Assembly (NCBI GenBank): GCA_024529925.1
Contig: JAFEUB010000846.1
Span: forward strand, 3,214,501 to 3,278,500
Direction: 5' to 3'
DNA from: Ophthalmolycus amberensis
Lineage: Eukaryota; Chordata; Actinopteri; Perciformes; Zoarcidae
DNA length: 64,000 nt
Part shown: positions 46,266 to 59,634 of the stretch, piece after piece
Position numbering within the stretch: the first letter of the stretch is position 1
How the letters are laid out: every line of letters begins with the position of its first letter
Position numbers and translations under genes: made by a program
The notes under the pieces: model-generated
What the model saw: the letters and a program-made list of their open reading frames with translations, nothing else
The model's database searches: none
What the model was told of the DNA's origin: nothing

Positions 46266-49200
46266 TTTTAACTTAAATAGCGCTGCACAATTTCATCACG
46301 TTACCCTCACTCTCATTAAACTTCCAGTGGATCTTGGGCCCCTTTAGGGAATCCCTGTGGGTTCACACAGAAAAAAGTTCAACTTAATTATTTGGCAAGA
46401 TAATAAAAGTCTGTGTAAAGATTTTTCACCCTTTCAACTAGCAAGGATGGAAAAACTACCAGAATATTTTACTTAAACCTGGATTAGGAATTAGGAAACT
46501 GCCCAGGGGCCCCAAACGGTACCAGGTTCCCTGTGTGGTACTTTGATTAATAGCACAAAACAGTAGTTGGCAAATAATAATAATAACTTTGTTTCAGCTC
46601 TACTAGACTGTTATGGACACTTACAGAATCAATCTGACCCTGGCCCTACTTGAGAGGAAGTACTTTAATTGTAAGTTCATGAAAAAATACTTACAAAAGG
46701 CCAGTGTGGCATCGTGACTGTAACCATTATAAAAAATAAACATACCCTTCCAACCACTTCCTCTGCAATTAAGGGCTGCTTACAAAAAGTTACGATCGTG
46801 TTGTCCTCATAAGAAACATGGGCATTGTCGTATAAGGACAACAAGCTTCAAAGCAAACTTGACATAACAGCATAATTGTAGTGCAGTATAAAAACATCAA
46901 CTTAAAAGCAGGGCCATAGCAGGGATATAAAAAAATACTGAGTCAAGAGTCCAGCCTCTAAATACACACCACCACTACTCAGAAAACGTTATATATTTTC
47001 TACAGGTTGTCGTATTTTGTGTTTCTACAAGACCACGTTTAATGTTAAAAAGAACTCGTAATTTTTCTCACACTTGTATTCACCCTGGGGTCCATGTTTA
47101 CATCTTGTCAGCTGGTGTCATTCGAATACACTGCAACCACAAATAAACTGGGACACGTTCAGAATGTCTGCGTTTAAAACTGTGAAACGGTATAACTATT
47201 GTAGACAGGGGTGACCCCGAATAGTCGACTATGTGTTGATTCGACGTAAGGAGCCTGATCCGACGCAGTGAGGCGAAAATGTGGTTATGAAATAAAGGAT
47301 CATTCATCATTCATAAATAACATGGCTATTTCAGAGTTCCATCTATATTCTTCTCCTAGATACATTTTGAATTTATGAATGTTTTTCTGTCAGTTTGCTA
47401 CAATGAGGACAATGAAACTAGGAACAAAAGTTCTCTTTACAACAACAAAAAGCAAGCTGGACAAGAAAGCTTGTGTCTGTCTATTGATCTCCGCTATGTG
47501 TCAGTAAAAAACTACACACACAACAGTGCTGTCCATTACTCAGAAACAACAAGCGATAGAGGCTAACATGCATCTCAGACAATAACGTTGATACTATTTT
47601 TCTGTAGCACACAAAGCTTAGACTACTAGGTAATTAGTTGGGGATGCTCCTACTTGTATTGTTGTGACATTGCAATTCGTTTAAAGGCACCATCTCTATA
47701 TACGGGCGGTGTGAGTTTCATGGATTGAGTGTTTCAATACTTTCATAGTATTTATAAAGCACTGAGACCTGAGGAAGCGAGAAAAACTCACTTTTTACAA
47801 TATTTTACCGTTTAAGTAGATACTGAATCTATTGGTCAAGAAGTTGTCCAATTTAAACACTTTGAGTGTAAAACTAGAATGAGTCTATATGATGAGGTGT
47901 ACGTTTTTAATTGTAGAATATAACCTCAGGCTGCTACAAACCCCAAAGTACCAGAAACATACAGAAGACATGACCTATGTGTCCTCGTATTAGCTACGGC
48001 CCAACATACAGCATATTCATCATCTTTCATATCACTTCAACCAAAAACTGCATTTCTCCAGTTGTGAGATTACAGCAAATTTAGAGAAAACAAACCAAAC
48101 TTTGTAAATGTTCATTAAGTATGTAGTTTCTTTAATTAAAACTGCAGCACTGTAAGTGTTCATAGTATTCCACTTGGACATGCATGGAAAAGTAAATATA
48201 TTCATATAGTACAGATATGTACAGTACAAGGACAATTTTTGAAATTATCAGTCCAACAATGGGAGTGTGAAAAACCATTAATATACTATGCAACTTTCAC
48301 ATTGTATGTTTCTTTAAATTGCTCTTTTCACAACAATATGCCAAAAGACTTTGTTAGTTGACCAATTAAAAAATAAGTCAGAAGGACACGACCAAATTCA
48401 TCTTTAAAGATATAACAAAATCACTTTTTGAAAGAGGACTCATGATGTTTTTTTTCTGTAGAAAACCAAACAAACAAAAAATAAATCTCTGTGTTAAAGA
48501 AATGAGTTTCTATATTCATCAGTACAATCAGAAGCGTTATGACAAGAGTTGTATAGTGCTGAAAATAGCACACAACACAAGAAAACAAGAAATGACAGAA
48601 AAGGTGCCAAAGACATGAATTACATGGAAGCTAAATAGGGTTTGACTTTTCATTTCATATGAACAATCGTCTATAAGGGACTGCCAGCCAGATATAGGGC
48701 CGGCTGTGAAGCACAACAACATGTCGGGGTCTCCCATGGGACTGCAGCACTAAAGGTTCAGTCAAAGGTGGAAGGTTTTAAAGTTGCTGGGCACATTCCC
48801 ATTAATGAGTACAGTACAGAAAGGGGAAATATGATTTTTTTTTTTAAAGGATCTGATACCTCTGACCAAGAGAACTGTAAAAAACTGTAAATGAACAGAA
48901 CAGAAGTACAAAGCAACAATAAACTTGCATTATTTTAGTGCATAAAGACATGCCCTCCTGTTAATGGACAGGTATCTTGTTTTTTGAAATATCACATCTT
49001 GCAAATATATGAATCGTATCAGACAAAAAGGGAAAGAAAAAGACGTACAGGAAGAAAAACGAGGAAAGCAAACTGCTTGTTTAGGAGTTTATGAAAAAAT
49101 ATTGTGGTAAAATATGTTGGTGGGATTTATAAAGAACTGGAGCCATTCATTTACAGTCAGAAGACATCTGAACGTGTTTCTCCCTCAGTGAAGATGTCTT

Positions 49201-50875
49201 TGCTGCGTCTCTCCACCAGATGACAGGCAAGCATCGCATCGTTTAACGTCACTGAACAGAGACTCCTGGTTTAATGAACCATTCATCCTAAAGGCTGTGA
49301 GGAGTCTCCAATGAGTAAATCATGTTCCTCGTCGATAGATTTTTATTTGATGAAATTGACAAATTGATACAAATACATGTTTTAAAGCTCCATTGTTTTT
49401 CACATAGAGCAAATCTGCGTGTTCTTTCGGTGTTATCGGAGGCACCAACGTGATCTTAAGGCAAAACCGTCAGACATTGTATGTGAGACTGAGTGTAAGT
49501 GCAAGTAACAAGCAGGGATGTACTGTCGATTTTGTCACGATGACGTCTGAGTCACAAAATAACAGTAAGGCGATTTACTTCCTGTCCCCCAGAACAAGTA
49601 CAAGGTGGTCTTTGGAGATTGAGATATCTGATTTGTGGTCAGTATGGCTTTAGTTTAGGTTTGGTAGAGAGCAGGGTGACTGGGTTCATCGCACTTCCAA
49701 CGAGCAGCAAGGATGTGCAAACCATCCTGAGAAGTGTGAAAATAACAGTTACAGTAAGTCCAGGGCCCACACGGAGAAACACAGTCACGAGAATAGTTTC
49801 ATAGAAAATGGAAAAGGCATCCACTCACAAACCAATAAACAGCACAAGAGTCTGCTTTAGGGGAACGTAAGGAGGAGGGGAGAGATTGGAAAAAACTGTT
49901 GCTCACACAAACTAATTTAAGATAATACAATGTCAATCCTTTTGGTTCTGGTTCTGTGGACTAATCTGGGACAATGTGCCAATTAATAACAAGAAAGTAT
50001 AGAGCTGCACATAGCTGTATCAAGAACATAACACCCTAATAGTCACATGCTAACAACCCAGCTATTAACGCATCTGTTCAGCACTAGGCAAACTGCTATG
50101 TTGTGATGTACATAAATATATACGCACAGAGCTTATCACACACACAATTTATTCATTTTTGTCATAAAGGGGAGTAATTGAGGTAAGGTTTTTTCGGGTC
50201 CATGTTGAGATCACCTTTTGGTGGAACCATTTACAAAAGGTTTGAGGGAGTATTTGAGATCCGAGTCCCCGACATCTAGACAGCTACTGCATTTTGGAGC
50301 CGAGGCTGTTTAGGGACGTCTGCTGTGATGGTATGTGTGGGTGTGTGGTGGCTAACAGGTCGAGGAGCACGAGGCACAATTCCCTGCTGAAAACAGTGTG
50401 AAGCCCCGTGTGCGTTGTTTGGTATCTGATTTGATCGAGAATGTTTATGCAACACCTAGCGTGTTAGAAGCTGCGCACGTGTCCACGCGGGAAGTTCATG
50501 GCGGCATACACTCGGAGCGTTGCGGTCCTACAGTCCAGTGGAGAGTGAAGGGAGATGAGCGGGGAAGCACAGAGTGGGGGACACGAGGATGGGAGGTTGG
50601 AGTCCAGCCCCTGTAGTCTATGGCAAAGTGAACAGGAAGCTCTCTCAAAAGTCTCAGTCCATTCTCAGAAGGCTGCTGCTGAGCTTCAGGCCACAGCTCG
50701 GTGGCTCCGCAAGAGGGTCAGAGAGAGCAGAGGAGCACAGCGAAAGGGCGAAGGGGAAGATTTGGACTTCTACGTCGGGGGAAAGTTAGGAGGGGGGGTT
50801 CCGCTGCTCTTTTTTATCCCTGGGTGATGATTGTGAGCCAAGTCTGGGCGGTGGTGGTGGTGGTGGCATCGCTCA
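46266..50875 (-). other. atf7 3' UTR and intergenic DNA
   Basis: A 4.6-kb gene-free, AT-rich stretch between the atf7 stop and the dip2b upstream region. AATAAA signals in the atf7 sense are at 50148-50153 and 49342-49347. A short GGT run (about 50850-50867) lies directly after the stop codon. No other exon or repeat family is recognised. How much is 3' UTR cannot be told from sequence alone. Confidence 0.4.
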
Positions 50876-53800
50876 TCATCTGGCAGCAGATTGAGACTGT
50901 GCAGCCATGATAATGTGAGAGGGTCCACTCTCAGCCCTCTGGTGCTGGCCCATTCCTGCCAGCACTGACATAGCCATGGCCTCAGCTGCTGCCCTTGAGC
51001 TCAGGCCGTTGTGCCCTGCAGAGGGGCTGTGTGCCAAAGAGCTGTGCTGGATCACCGGGGCAGGGGAGCCCGTAGGCTCGGAGGGGTCTCTCATGCTCTC
51101 TTCTGCAGCTGCACGGAAAAGAAGACGACACGAGGACAGATTTATACTTCAACTGGCGAAAGCATTTCACTTTTAAGAGGCGACCACAGGAGTAACATGG
51201 CATCATTTTAAAAAGGTTCACCTAGGTAGGCCGTCCTCTTCTGTAGGGTGGTCACAGGACAGTCCTTGTGGGCTAGCAGCAGCTGCTTTAAATGAGCCAC
51301 CTCGTTCCGCAACAGAGACACTTCATTCTAAAGGATCAGAAAATAAGGACTTACAACACTTTTCAATAGTTCATAGAAAATTCGTATCATAGGCAGACTT
51401 ATAGTACACCCAAAAGAAAAAAATCACCCCTAACACTGGGTCATCTCATTCAAAACAGAGAGACCGTGCAAACTTTTACTTCCCTAATGGATTATTAATG
51501 TTTTTCAGCTCTGAAGGGGTAAAGAGTCTGGTTTCCACTACAGTACAGCTGGCAGTGAAGAAGTGGTCAAAAAACCTGCAACTACCGGAGAACACAAATA
51601 TGTGAAACAAGTTGTAATGAGTCCCACAGTTTCAAATCCTGTAAATTCATTTGTAAAATATCCCCTTTCTGCCTGAAACTGATGGAAAACACCTCACACA
51701 CTTCAACAGGAAAGCCTGTCAACTGTGCACAGTGAGTGTGACTATGCACAAACCAACACAGGCCTCCCACAGGCCGCATTTCATCCCCGCCCACTCACTC
51801 GAGGCCCACTCACCGACAGCGAGACGTTCATGGTGCAGAGCTCCTCGGCCTTCTTCTCCAGAGAGCTGACCCAGTATTTGCGTTTCTGTCTGCAGCGCGA
51901 TGCGGCGGCCCGATTCCTCTCGAGGAACCGCTGCCTTCGCTCATCTGGGTCATCTTCTGCCGTCCGCCGCCGCCGCCCACCTGTAGGCTGTGCTGGAGAT
52001 ACCTAGAGGGAGAGCAGGGTCAGGGGGTAGAAGGAAACAGAGAGACAGGGGGAGGGGAGCGGAAGAAAGACGAGAAAGAAAAAGGGAAGTTTGAGTCATA
52101 GCTTCATTATTTTAGTCAGAGCACATTATAGTCATCTCACTACAAGAAGTACAGCCCGGTTTTCTTGAACTGAAACAGTTGATATGCCAAACATCAAACA
52201 AGGTTCAGCTCAGTTACTTTGGGTGGAGTTTCCAGATTTAAGTAACATTGTTCTTGGACCTGACAGTCACATTACAGTCCGGTATACCTGAGGTTGTGCA
52301 GGTGACGGAGCATCTGGATGTTGGACCAGCAGCTGGCTCTGCTCTGCCCTCTGAGGTACCATGGGGCTGCCGCCCATGGCCATGAAGCCCATGCTGTATC
52401 CTGACGGGCTCTGCTGGGACAGTGCTGCCTTCAGGCGCTGCAGGAATACACAGCCCAAACCAACAGTGTTAACTGTTTTACTGCAAGATCTCAGTTTTTG
52501 CTAGAAGTAATGGCAGCGAGTAGCTGGTCACCAGCGTATTTAAAGTTACTGTGAGGACATTTTAACTGGTTATGAGACGGTGTCAAATTAATACTGTTGA
52601 CACTATATGACCTACATAAGTAGACGTGACCATCTGCAAGAAGATTGTCTGTCAACCCAAAGTTAAAGTTCCTCGTAGTAGCTTTAAGTACACAGCAGCA
52701 CAGATTGACAACCATAGCTGTCTGAAATCACTCCTTCATCAATAGTTCATTAAATCTACTGTACGCTACTTTTTGCAGGATGTCCCGCTCTGTTGGCACT
52801 AGTTGACCCGACTCTGCAGCTTATTGGACGATTCAGCACGTCGAATTAGCGGTGGAGCCCGTCGGCGAGAGAAAATGACTCTCGTACTCTTGGTGTTCAG
52901 CTGAAGCCAATCAGTGCACAAGTAGAGAAACGGAAGTGAGGAAAGAAAGCGTTAAGATTGAAGGCAAACTCTGCTTTGTTTCATGTACTGCAGGTATCAC
53001 AACAACTGCTTGTGTATCTGCTGTCCTAAGGCTTCCGTTTGCCCTTCATGAATGACAAATACAGACTACCGCCACCTGCTAGTATGGAGAGATCTCCTCT
53101 GACGCCGGCGCAGAACAAGCCCCAAGGAAGAGCGCCGGGCTTTGAAGGCCAAATTGGGGAATTACAATTTCAGGGTCAATCACGTGATGCCATTGGGCCC
53201 AAAAATACTTTTTCCCATCGACTTCAATTTTGAAAGAGACGTCTGTGAATCATAACTTGTATTTGATGAATCAACTCCTCAGTGCGATCACTTGAATAGC
53301 CCTTATTTAAATCATTAGGTCATAAAGCTAAAACGCACATAACGCCGAATCCAGAGTTATTTTCCTTCAGTCACGTGAGGCCGAGGCTCGGAGGCAAGGT
53401 TAAAGGAAGCGCTAGTGCGCTTACTCTATGCGCTCATGGATGACGAGGATGAACAGAAGATCCGTCTTAAGTTATACTTAAAAGTCCAGCGCTGTATCCA
53501 GTTCTCTTTCTACATCCATGGAGCAGAACATACGTGCTCGTTGGCTGTGGTCTCTGCGGTGTGTTCAAGTGCTACTATTTGGCCATGAAACCGGCCACAT
53601 GAGGCGAACCAACAGTCAGCTGGTTCTTTTGATGTTGGCTTGGTATGCCTTAATGCCTTAAGGGTTCCATAAACAAGTAACTGCAGTAAAAAGTCATATG
53701 ATGAACAAAGTAAGTCAGTGCAGAGGAAGGCTGGAGGGTGAAGGTGGAGATAAAAACGGAGCAGATAAAGAGATAAAAATAGAGAGCTAATCTAGTGCTG

Positions 53801-56800
53801 ACCATCTTGGCCTCTGAGTGGATGCTGTAGCCAGAAGGGGAGTTCGAGCCGCTGCTGCTGCCTCCCAGAGGAGGACCGGGGATTCCAGGAATGTTGGGTA
53901 CCATGCTCATGGTTCGGGCCAGCTGGAGACCAGATAAGATGCACAAATACACACGTTTTCACAGCTTTCTTAGTTATGAAATTGACACTCGACATATTTA
54001 GACTGTGGGTGTGCCTTACATTTATGACGGAGGGTATCTGTACTGGACCAGGGAGCACAGGCACTGCCTGACCAGAGGGAAGCATCATCATGGGGTAGTG
54101 GCTGGTTGGTGAGCTAGACAGGCAGACGGGCAGGAACAGGAAGTTCAGTCACGTTTGTATGAATAACTATTTTATACGACAAAGTTTTTGTAACAAAGCA
54201 ACTATCACCTTTAGGGAAAAAATGATCCACTTCAACCCCACAAAATACACACTTACATAAATAAATACTCGTCCAAGCTGTGAATAATATGACGGCTCAA
54301 AGTGTCGATCCAATATCACTCAAAAACACAACACAAGTTTTTTTTTAGATACATCATATGTCTGATTAATGATGAGACGTGTGATGGCATTCTGGGTTTA
54401 CAGGGTTCACTCACAACAGAGTGGAGGTTCAACATATTGTTGGGACCAGCAGATAGAGAAGATGGGAACTGTGGACTACACTAAATGTGTGTGTGTTTGG
54501 GTTTTTAAGATGTTCTACTGAAGCAAAATAGTCATTTTAATAAACGATTCTTTGACCACTGCTTCTGCGAAGGAGGAAGTTCAGATTTCCAGTTTTGTAG
54601 AATACACTTTTTTCCCAGCTGTCCCCGGGAGTAATATAGGAATAAGTATTTGCTATTATGGTTCACATTAAGTCCTTGTCTGTCTCCTAAGATCCAGAGT
54701 CTACGGTCAGATGAAATTTAGGTTTTTTAACAATGAAGTTATTTCAAAATTGTTCCAGATAAGAGCAACTCCGAAGCATATGAGGTAAATCTCCATCAGA
54801 GGTTTATGTGGAGTGTGATAGGTTTTATGAAAGATATGAAATTGTTTATTCTCTGTGTTTAGCTGAGATTAGCACAGCATATTACACCAATGGTTATCAG
54901 TGTATTTGCTTTCAAGATCCGATTTCCGATTTATCAATCGGCACGATGCTGTTTAGATGAATATAAATATAAGACGTCTGACCCTTTGTCGTGTACAAGT
55001 GTTCACGAAGCTATTGCTTTTCAAAGAGGGATTTTGGTGGAGTATATACAAAGCCTGCATAGCTGTTGCCGACCCAGCGTCTAATCTGAAAATATCTGTG
55101 GTTCTCAGAAGTCAGTAGAAGGACTTTACTCACCCCAGAGTTCGATTGGAAGGTGGTGTCTGTGTGATGACAGAGGTGGGTGACGGCATGGTGGGCTGAA
55201 AGGCATCGAAGCCCAAGTGTAGTGGGAGGGAACCTGGACGCACAATAGTCGGGGTGGGGGCCGAACTTCTGGGTGGCGTGTCCTTGGAGGATAGCAGTGA
55301 GGTGAGTACACCGTTTAGGATCCGCCCTGTTCGCTACACACTCATGTGATCCCCCCCCCCCACCCCCTCCGCCCGCTCTGTCCTACCTTTCCTTTAACCA
55401 GGGGCTCGTAGTAGCTGTCCGAATCTCCAGAGTAGGAGTCAGGGCTGCTTGGAGGCGAGGAGTCGACCTCTACAGGTTCCTCTTCTTTCACCTTCACGTC
55501 GGATGCCGTCTGCATGCTCATGTCCACAGCCACAGCGGTGGAAGCAGGGAGCTGAGGAGGACAGAGGGAGAGAGAGAGAGAGAGAGAGTTAGAACACATG
55601 ACTTATCAAAGATAACAGACGACATTACATTGAGAAAGTAGGCTGGTATTTAGCACTTAAACCAAACAACCACAGAATCAGCTAACACTATTTTGTGCAA
55701 TAAAACACACTGATCTATTTAAATAAAAATCATCTAAAGAAAGTTAATGCAACACTTTAGATTATACTGATAAAAGCACAAAGCAGGAATTTCTGAAAGC
55801 AATCATTTTTCACTTCAACACTTGAGGTAAGAAAGAAGGAAGTAGAACGTCATTTTTCACAATGTGGGAGTCTTGTAGGAGATTCCGTTGGTTTCTGTTA
55901 TTAATAATAATAATAATACATAAAGGCATCAACACATATTCAAACGTTGGCTTTCTTACAGAGTTCTTTGCTCTCTTGTCCTCCTCGTCTTGTTCGAAGG
56001 AGCTGGCCAGCTCGTTGAACAGACCGACCTCCTCGCAGTTCTTTAGGAAGCGGGTGGGCGTAGGTGTCTGGTCTGGCAAAAGGGAACGAATAGAGGTAAT
56101 TATTCAAAGTATCGCTTTCACACTCTGCATTAAATATAGAAACCCATGTCATCAAATGTGTCTTTGGAGCGGTGCTAATAGACACTGATGTTGAGCTATG
56201 CAGACACAGTCAGGGGGGGGGGGATATTTAACAAAGAGGTAGATTAATGCTGTGGTTTTGTTTAGATGGTGAAACAGTACCTGCAATAATTACAGAGTCA
56301 GTCCTGGCTGGTCCAAATTTCAGTGTCATCTCATGCTTGTGTTTGTGTACAGCCAAGTGGTCCACGTTGGTAAACCTCTGGAGCAAGTGGACAAGAAGCA
56401 GAGAGGAAAGATAAGTACATTATACGAAGTGGCTGATGGGTAATGGTCTACCTGTTCTGGTGGCTTGAGGAAATAGCCTACACAACATTAACCCAGATAT
56501 CATATTGCGTAATTGCAATAATCACAGACAGATAATCTGTTGGAGAAACACATGCAGCCGACACTGCACACACTTTGCAGACCATAGAGAGCACTGTCTT
56601 GGTAGTGTTCAGTTCCTAATGTCTAAAATCCCTGAATGGGCTCATTATAGCTGCAGGACATGGGCTCAAATATCTCTACACAAACTAGAATCATCTAGAA
56701 AAGACAAAGGCCTTGCACGACGAATAAAATATTATTTTAACAACATGCGAATGAACCAATGGTTGAAAATGTCTACGAATTGATGAGGGCTGAAAAGCAG

Positions 56801-59554
56801 CGGTATGGCAAAAATAGCAAAAGCAAATAAGCTGACACGTCACATCAGATGCTAGAAATGCAAGTGTAAGAAACCATTGTTGTCAAACTAGTGTGTGTTA
56901 AAAAAGCAACGGAGCTCGACTATGTTCCTTCCTGCGTTCTATGTGCCGTCAGGTATCCACAGTGGAAGCTGCAGGAGCTCTGGCACTCGGTGCAGACCGG
57001 ACCTTCTGAAGAGAGCTCCGGCAGCCGTCGGCTGAGATGCGGCGCTTCTTCGTTGGAGAAGTGGCGGAGGTGAATCAGTCACAGACGTAGGAGGAATAAT
57101 CTTAGCTCTGGTACCGGCCTATTCACCGTTCGCCGCAGCCTATTTTGGGAGTTGCGTTTGCAGTTGCGAGTTCATACGTGAGAGAGTGAAGTGGAAACAC
57201 AGTCAAGTGTCAGGGGGCTTATTTTTAGCTTCACCAATACAACTACATGTCTCATTTGTCTCTTTCCTCTGAACAAGGCGGCTGGATCTTGCAGAGGAAA
57301 CTATCTCCAACTGATCTCCCTGTAGGAGATACTGGCAGGTGGGATTTCCCCTCCCCACAAAGTAGATGCTGGGTGTTATAATTATAAAATGGGGGCGCTG
57401 TTGTTGTTGTTGTTGTTGTTTGTTGTTAACTTGGTAAAAGGAAAACCCGGAGCAAAGCCAGGAGTCAGTCATCCGCGTTCTATTATGGGCATGATTCAGA
57501 CTTTCCTGGTAGACAACTGTTGCTTGTAAAGGGCAGGAGCAAAACAGCATTGGGACATGATGTACACAAATAAATATCATCAAAGATGATAAATATAAAA
57601 GCAGCACATGTCTGAGCTTCATAACTATTTGTACAATGATACTTAAGCTGGTATAATATGTAAGACTGGGTATTGAAAACTCTCAAGTACTAAACGTTTT
57701 CAATCAAATGCATTTGCTATTTCTCTGATCAGATAGTTCCTGATGTAAATAAATTGTTTTCCATTCAGGTCGGTTTCTAGTTGGATAGCTTGTGTCTCGA
57801 CAATATTTAAAGCTGCACTAATCGATATATTTACGTTACCCATGGATCAAAACGTATGTTTGACCAGGGCTTCATACTGCGACCTGTGCACGTTCAAATT
57901 TCACGTTCTCGCGTTTATGTAAGTGCATAATGATCATTATCATTGGTGCTATGTAGTGTGTGTACGTAAGTCAAGTCAATTAAACGTTTATGGGGCGCAA
58001 AATCACAACAGAAGCTATCTAATGACACTTTTATATGTAGAGCCGGTCTAGACCATACTCTTTAATATACAAAGTCACAATATTCCACCATGACGAAGCA
58101 CAAAGATAAACTCCCCTGTAACACAACCGGGCGTTATGTTGAAGGCCATCTGCCTTGACCGGTTGAGTCGAGAGAGAGAGAGAGAGAGGAGAGAGAGAGG
58201 CGTAGAACTCTTGAAAACAATAAAAAGAAAAGTAGCACTTTCAACCACAATGGCTTACGCAGAAACTGGGGCTGTGGTACAAAGGGAAAGCTACACAGTG
58301 TATTGTAGGCAAAGGGCATTGATTAATACCAGAAACAACCAAATCATGTGCTACCAGTGCAAAAGTTAGTCTGGAGCTCTGGCGTGTATTGTGAAGCGGG
58401 TCGCTTGTTGGCTTGTTGGTACTGCTCTCGTCAACCCTGACTTCAGCTGCAGTTTGCAGCTTTTTGACTCCAAATGAATGATTATGTTACTCTATGTAAA
58501 CAGGCAACTGTTTGCCAACAAGTCCGCCGTGACATCTATGCCACAGCCAGAGACCTGCACTGTCATCAACGTCCCTTCATCTCGAGAAGCTCCAATGTGA
58601 TTCTGTTGTTTTAACTGACAACTAAATTAATCATGATATCTACCAATGAAATATGCAGAGCATTTATACATGACATAAACATGTCAAAGGACATTTAAAA
58701 TGTTTAGTGAATGAGTCCCTCGGTGTCCATAATGTTCCGAAATGAAAATAAATAAACAAACAAATCATCATTTATTCATCCGACACACATGTTTCGCTGC
58801 TTTACATGCCTGTTGTTCAAACCGCAAATCCCGTGTACAACAGATCGCTTCTGATCAGAGAATGGAAGACGGCTTCTGAATCCCAAATGTTTCTTAAACC
58901 ACATAAAACACTTTCTTCCTCCAGAGCCCAGGAGAGATACTCAGAGCATATCACACCCAGCTGAACACAGGACCAGACGGATAATCCAGCACATGAGACA
59001 TGACGTTTCCTTTGTTGAATAATCATGAGTCCTAGAACACACTTTTTTTATTTTTTATTTGCTCTGATATAAGGCCACGCTCAGACGATGCACCACGCTA
59101 CTGGCATGTGAGAGCACTATCGGCACTCAGCTGAGTCACGGCCGCGGCTCAAACCTGTGTCTGCAGGCGTTAGAAGTCAACAGCGACAGGTCGAAAGAAT
59201 AACTGATTACTCACTGGAGCTTCCACTGAGTCACTGTTGAAAGGAGACAGCCTTGTCTCACAACACAGCGCGCTAGCTAGAATGCTATCTGAAGTCCTTT
59301 CAGGGATTCTTGAAGTTTTATTCCAGGCAAATCAAGTGCCTTTTGGGGCACTATATCTTTTCTCTTTTAAATTATTTTAGAAGAACATTCAATCATGATT
59401 AGTTGCAGTCAGCTGCTGGAGAGTACTGATGTGGACAACAATATCACACAGCATCACAAGCATGCACACACACCTGGAAGCCAGGACAAGGAGGGGTGAG
59501 ACTTACCTGTCCACAGCCAGGAGCACTGCACACAAAAGGTCGGTCGTCCCCCAT
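50876..59554 (-). CDS. atf7: Cyclic AMP-dependent transcription factor ATF-7 (bZIP)
   Basis: Eleven coding exons: 59507-59554, 56281-56377, 55960-56072, 55387-55551, 55134-55282, 54020-54113, 53803-53922, 52288-52437, 51814-52002, 51222-51327 and 50876-51102. They total 1458 bp (485 aa). Seen: an N-terminal C2H2 finger (MGDDRPFVCSAPGCGQ; Cys9, Cys14, His27, His31/32); MAP-kinase sites Thr51/Thr53 in DQTPTPTRF; the block VKEEEPVEVDSSPP; a Pro-rich centre (PNIPGIPGPP); a basic region NRAAASRCRQKRK at 342-354; and a zipper with Leu360, 367, 374, 381 and 388. The end is AAQSQSAAR. The start MGDDRPF and the site spacing favour ATF7 over ATF2 or CREB5. It binds CRE/AP-1 sites as homo- or heterodimers and is controlled by p38/JNK in mammals. 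A fish may carry a second copy. Confidence 0.95.
53040..53560. repeat. Possible interspersed repeat in an atf7 intron
   Basis: The stretch differs from its surroundings: CpG-richer, with strings of a type seen repeatedly in teleost repeats (TTTTTCCCATCGACTTCAAT, AGAGACGTCTGTGAATC, AGTCACGTGAGGC). No ends, target duplication or coding remnant could be defined, so the class is unknown. Confidence 0.3.
57400..57427. repeat. (TTG)n microsatellite
   Basis: About nine TTG units with one extra T, in an atf7 intron. Confidence 0.85.
58170..58200. repeat. (GA)n microsatellite
   Basis: About 15 GA units with one interruption (AGGAG), in an atf7 intron. Confidence 0.85.
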
Positions 59555-59634
59555 TTTTGCGAAGACCTTGCAGTGTAACTGTGTGAGAGGAGAAGAGGAG
59601 AACATTGCTGCTGCTTTTCTCGATTTGCCAAGTC
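59507..59634 (-). other. atf7: atf7 first coding exon with upstream in-frame ATG
   Basis: The exon probably runs from an acceptor at 59635 (coding strand ...ttttcag before GACTTGGC) to the donor at 59506. The chosen start (59554-59552) has a strong context (A at -3, G at +4) and matches the conserved MGDDRPF. Another ATG in frame 17 codons upstream (59605-59603) would add MFSSSPLTQLHCKVFAK. The 5' UTR must therefore begin in an exon further right, possibly outside the window. Confidence 0.65.

Larger units (their letters stand above)
56378..59506. other. atf7: atf7 intron between coding exons 1 and 2
   Basis: A 3.1-kb intron that splits the zinc finger (Cys pair in exon 1, His pair in exon 2). 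It holds a TTG run (57400-57427) and a GA run (58170-58200). No other gene is recognised. Confidence 0.6.

Noticed and set aside
45742..46347. 201-codon + strand open frame
   Set aside because: It runs antisense across dip2b exon 1 and through two CA repeats (long TH repeats). The real coding sequence is on the - strand.
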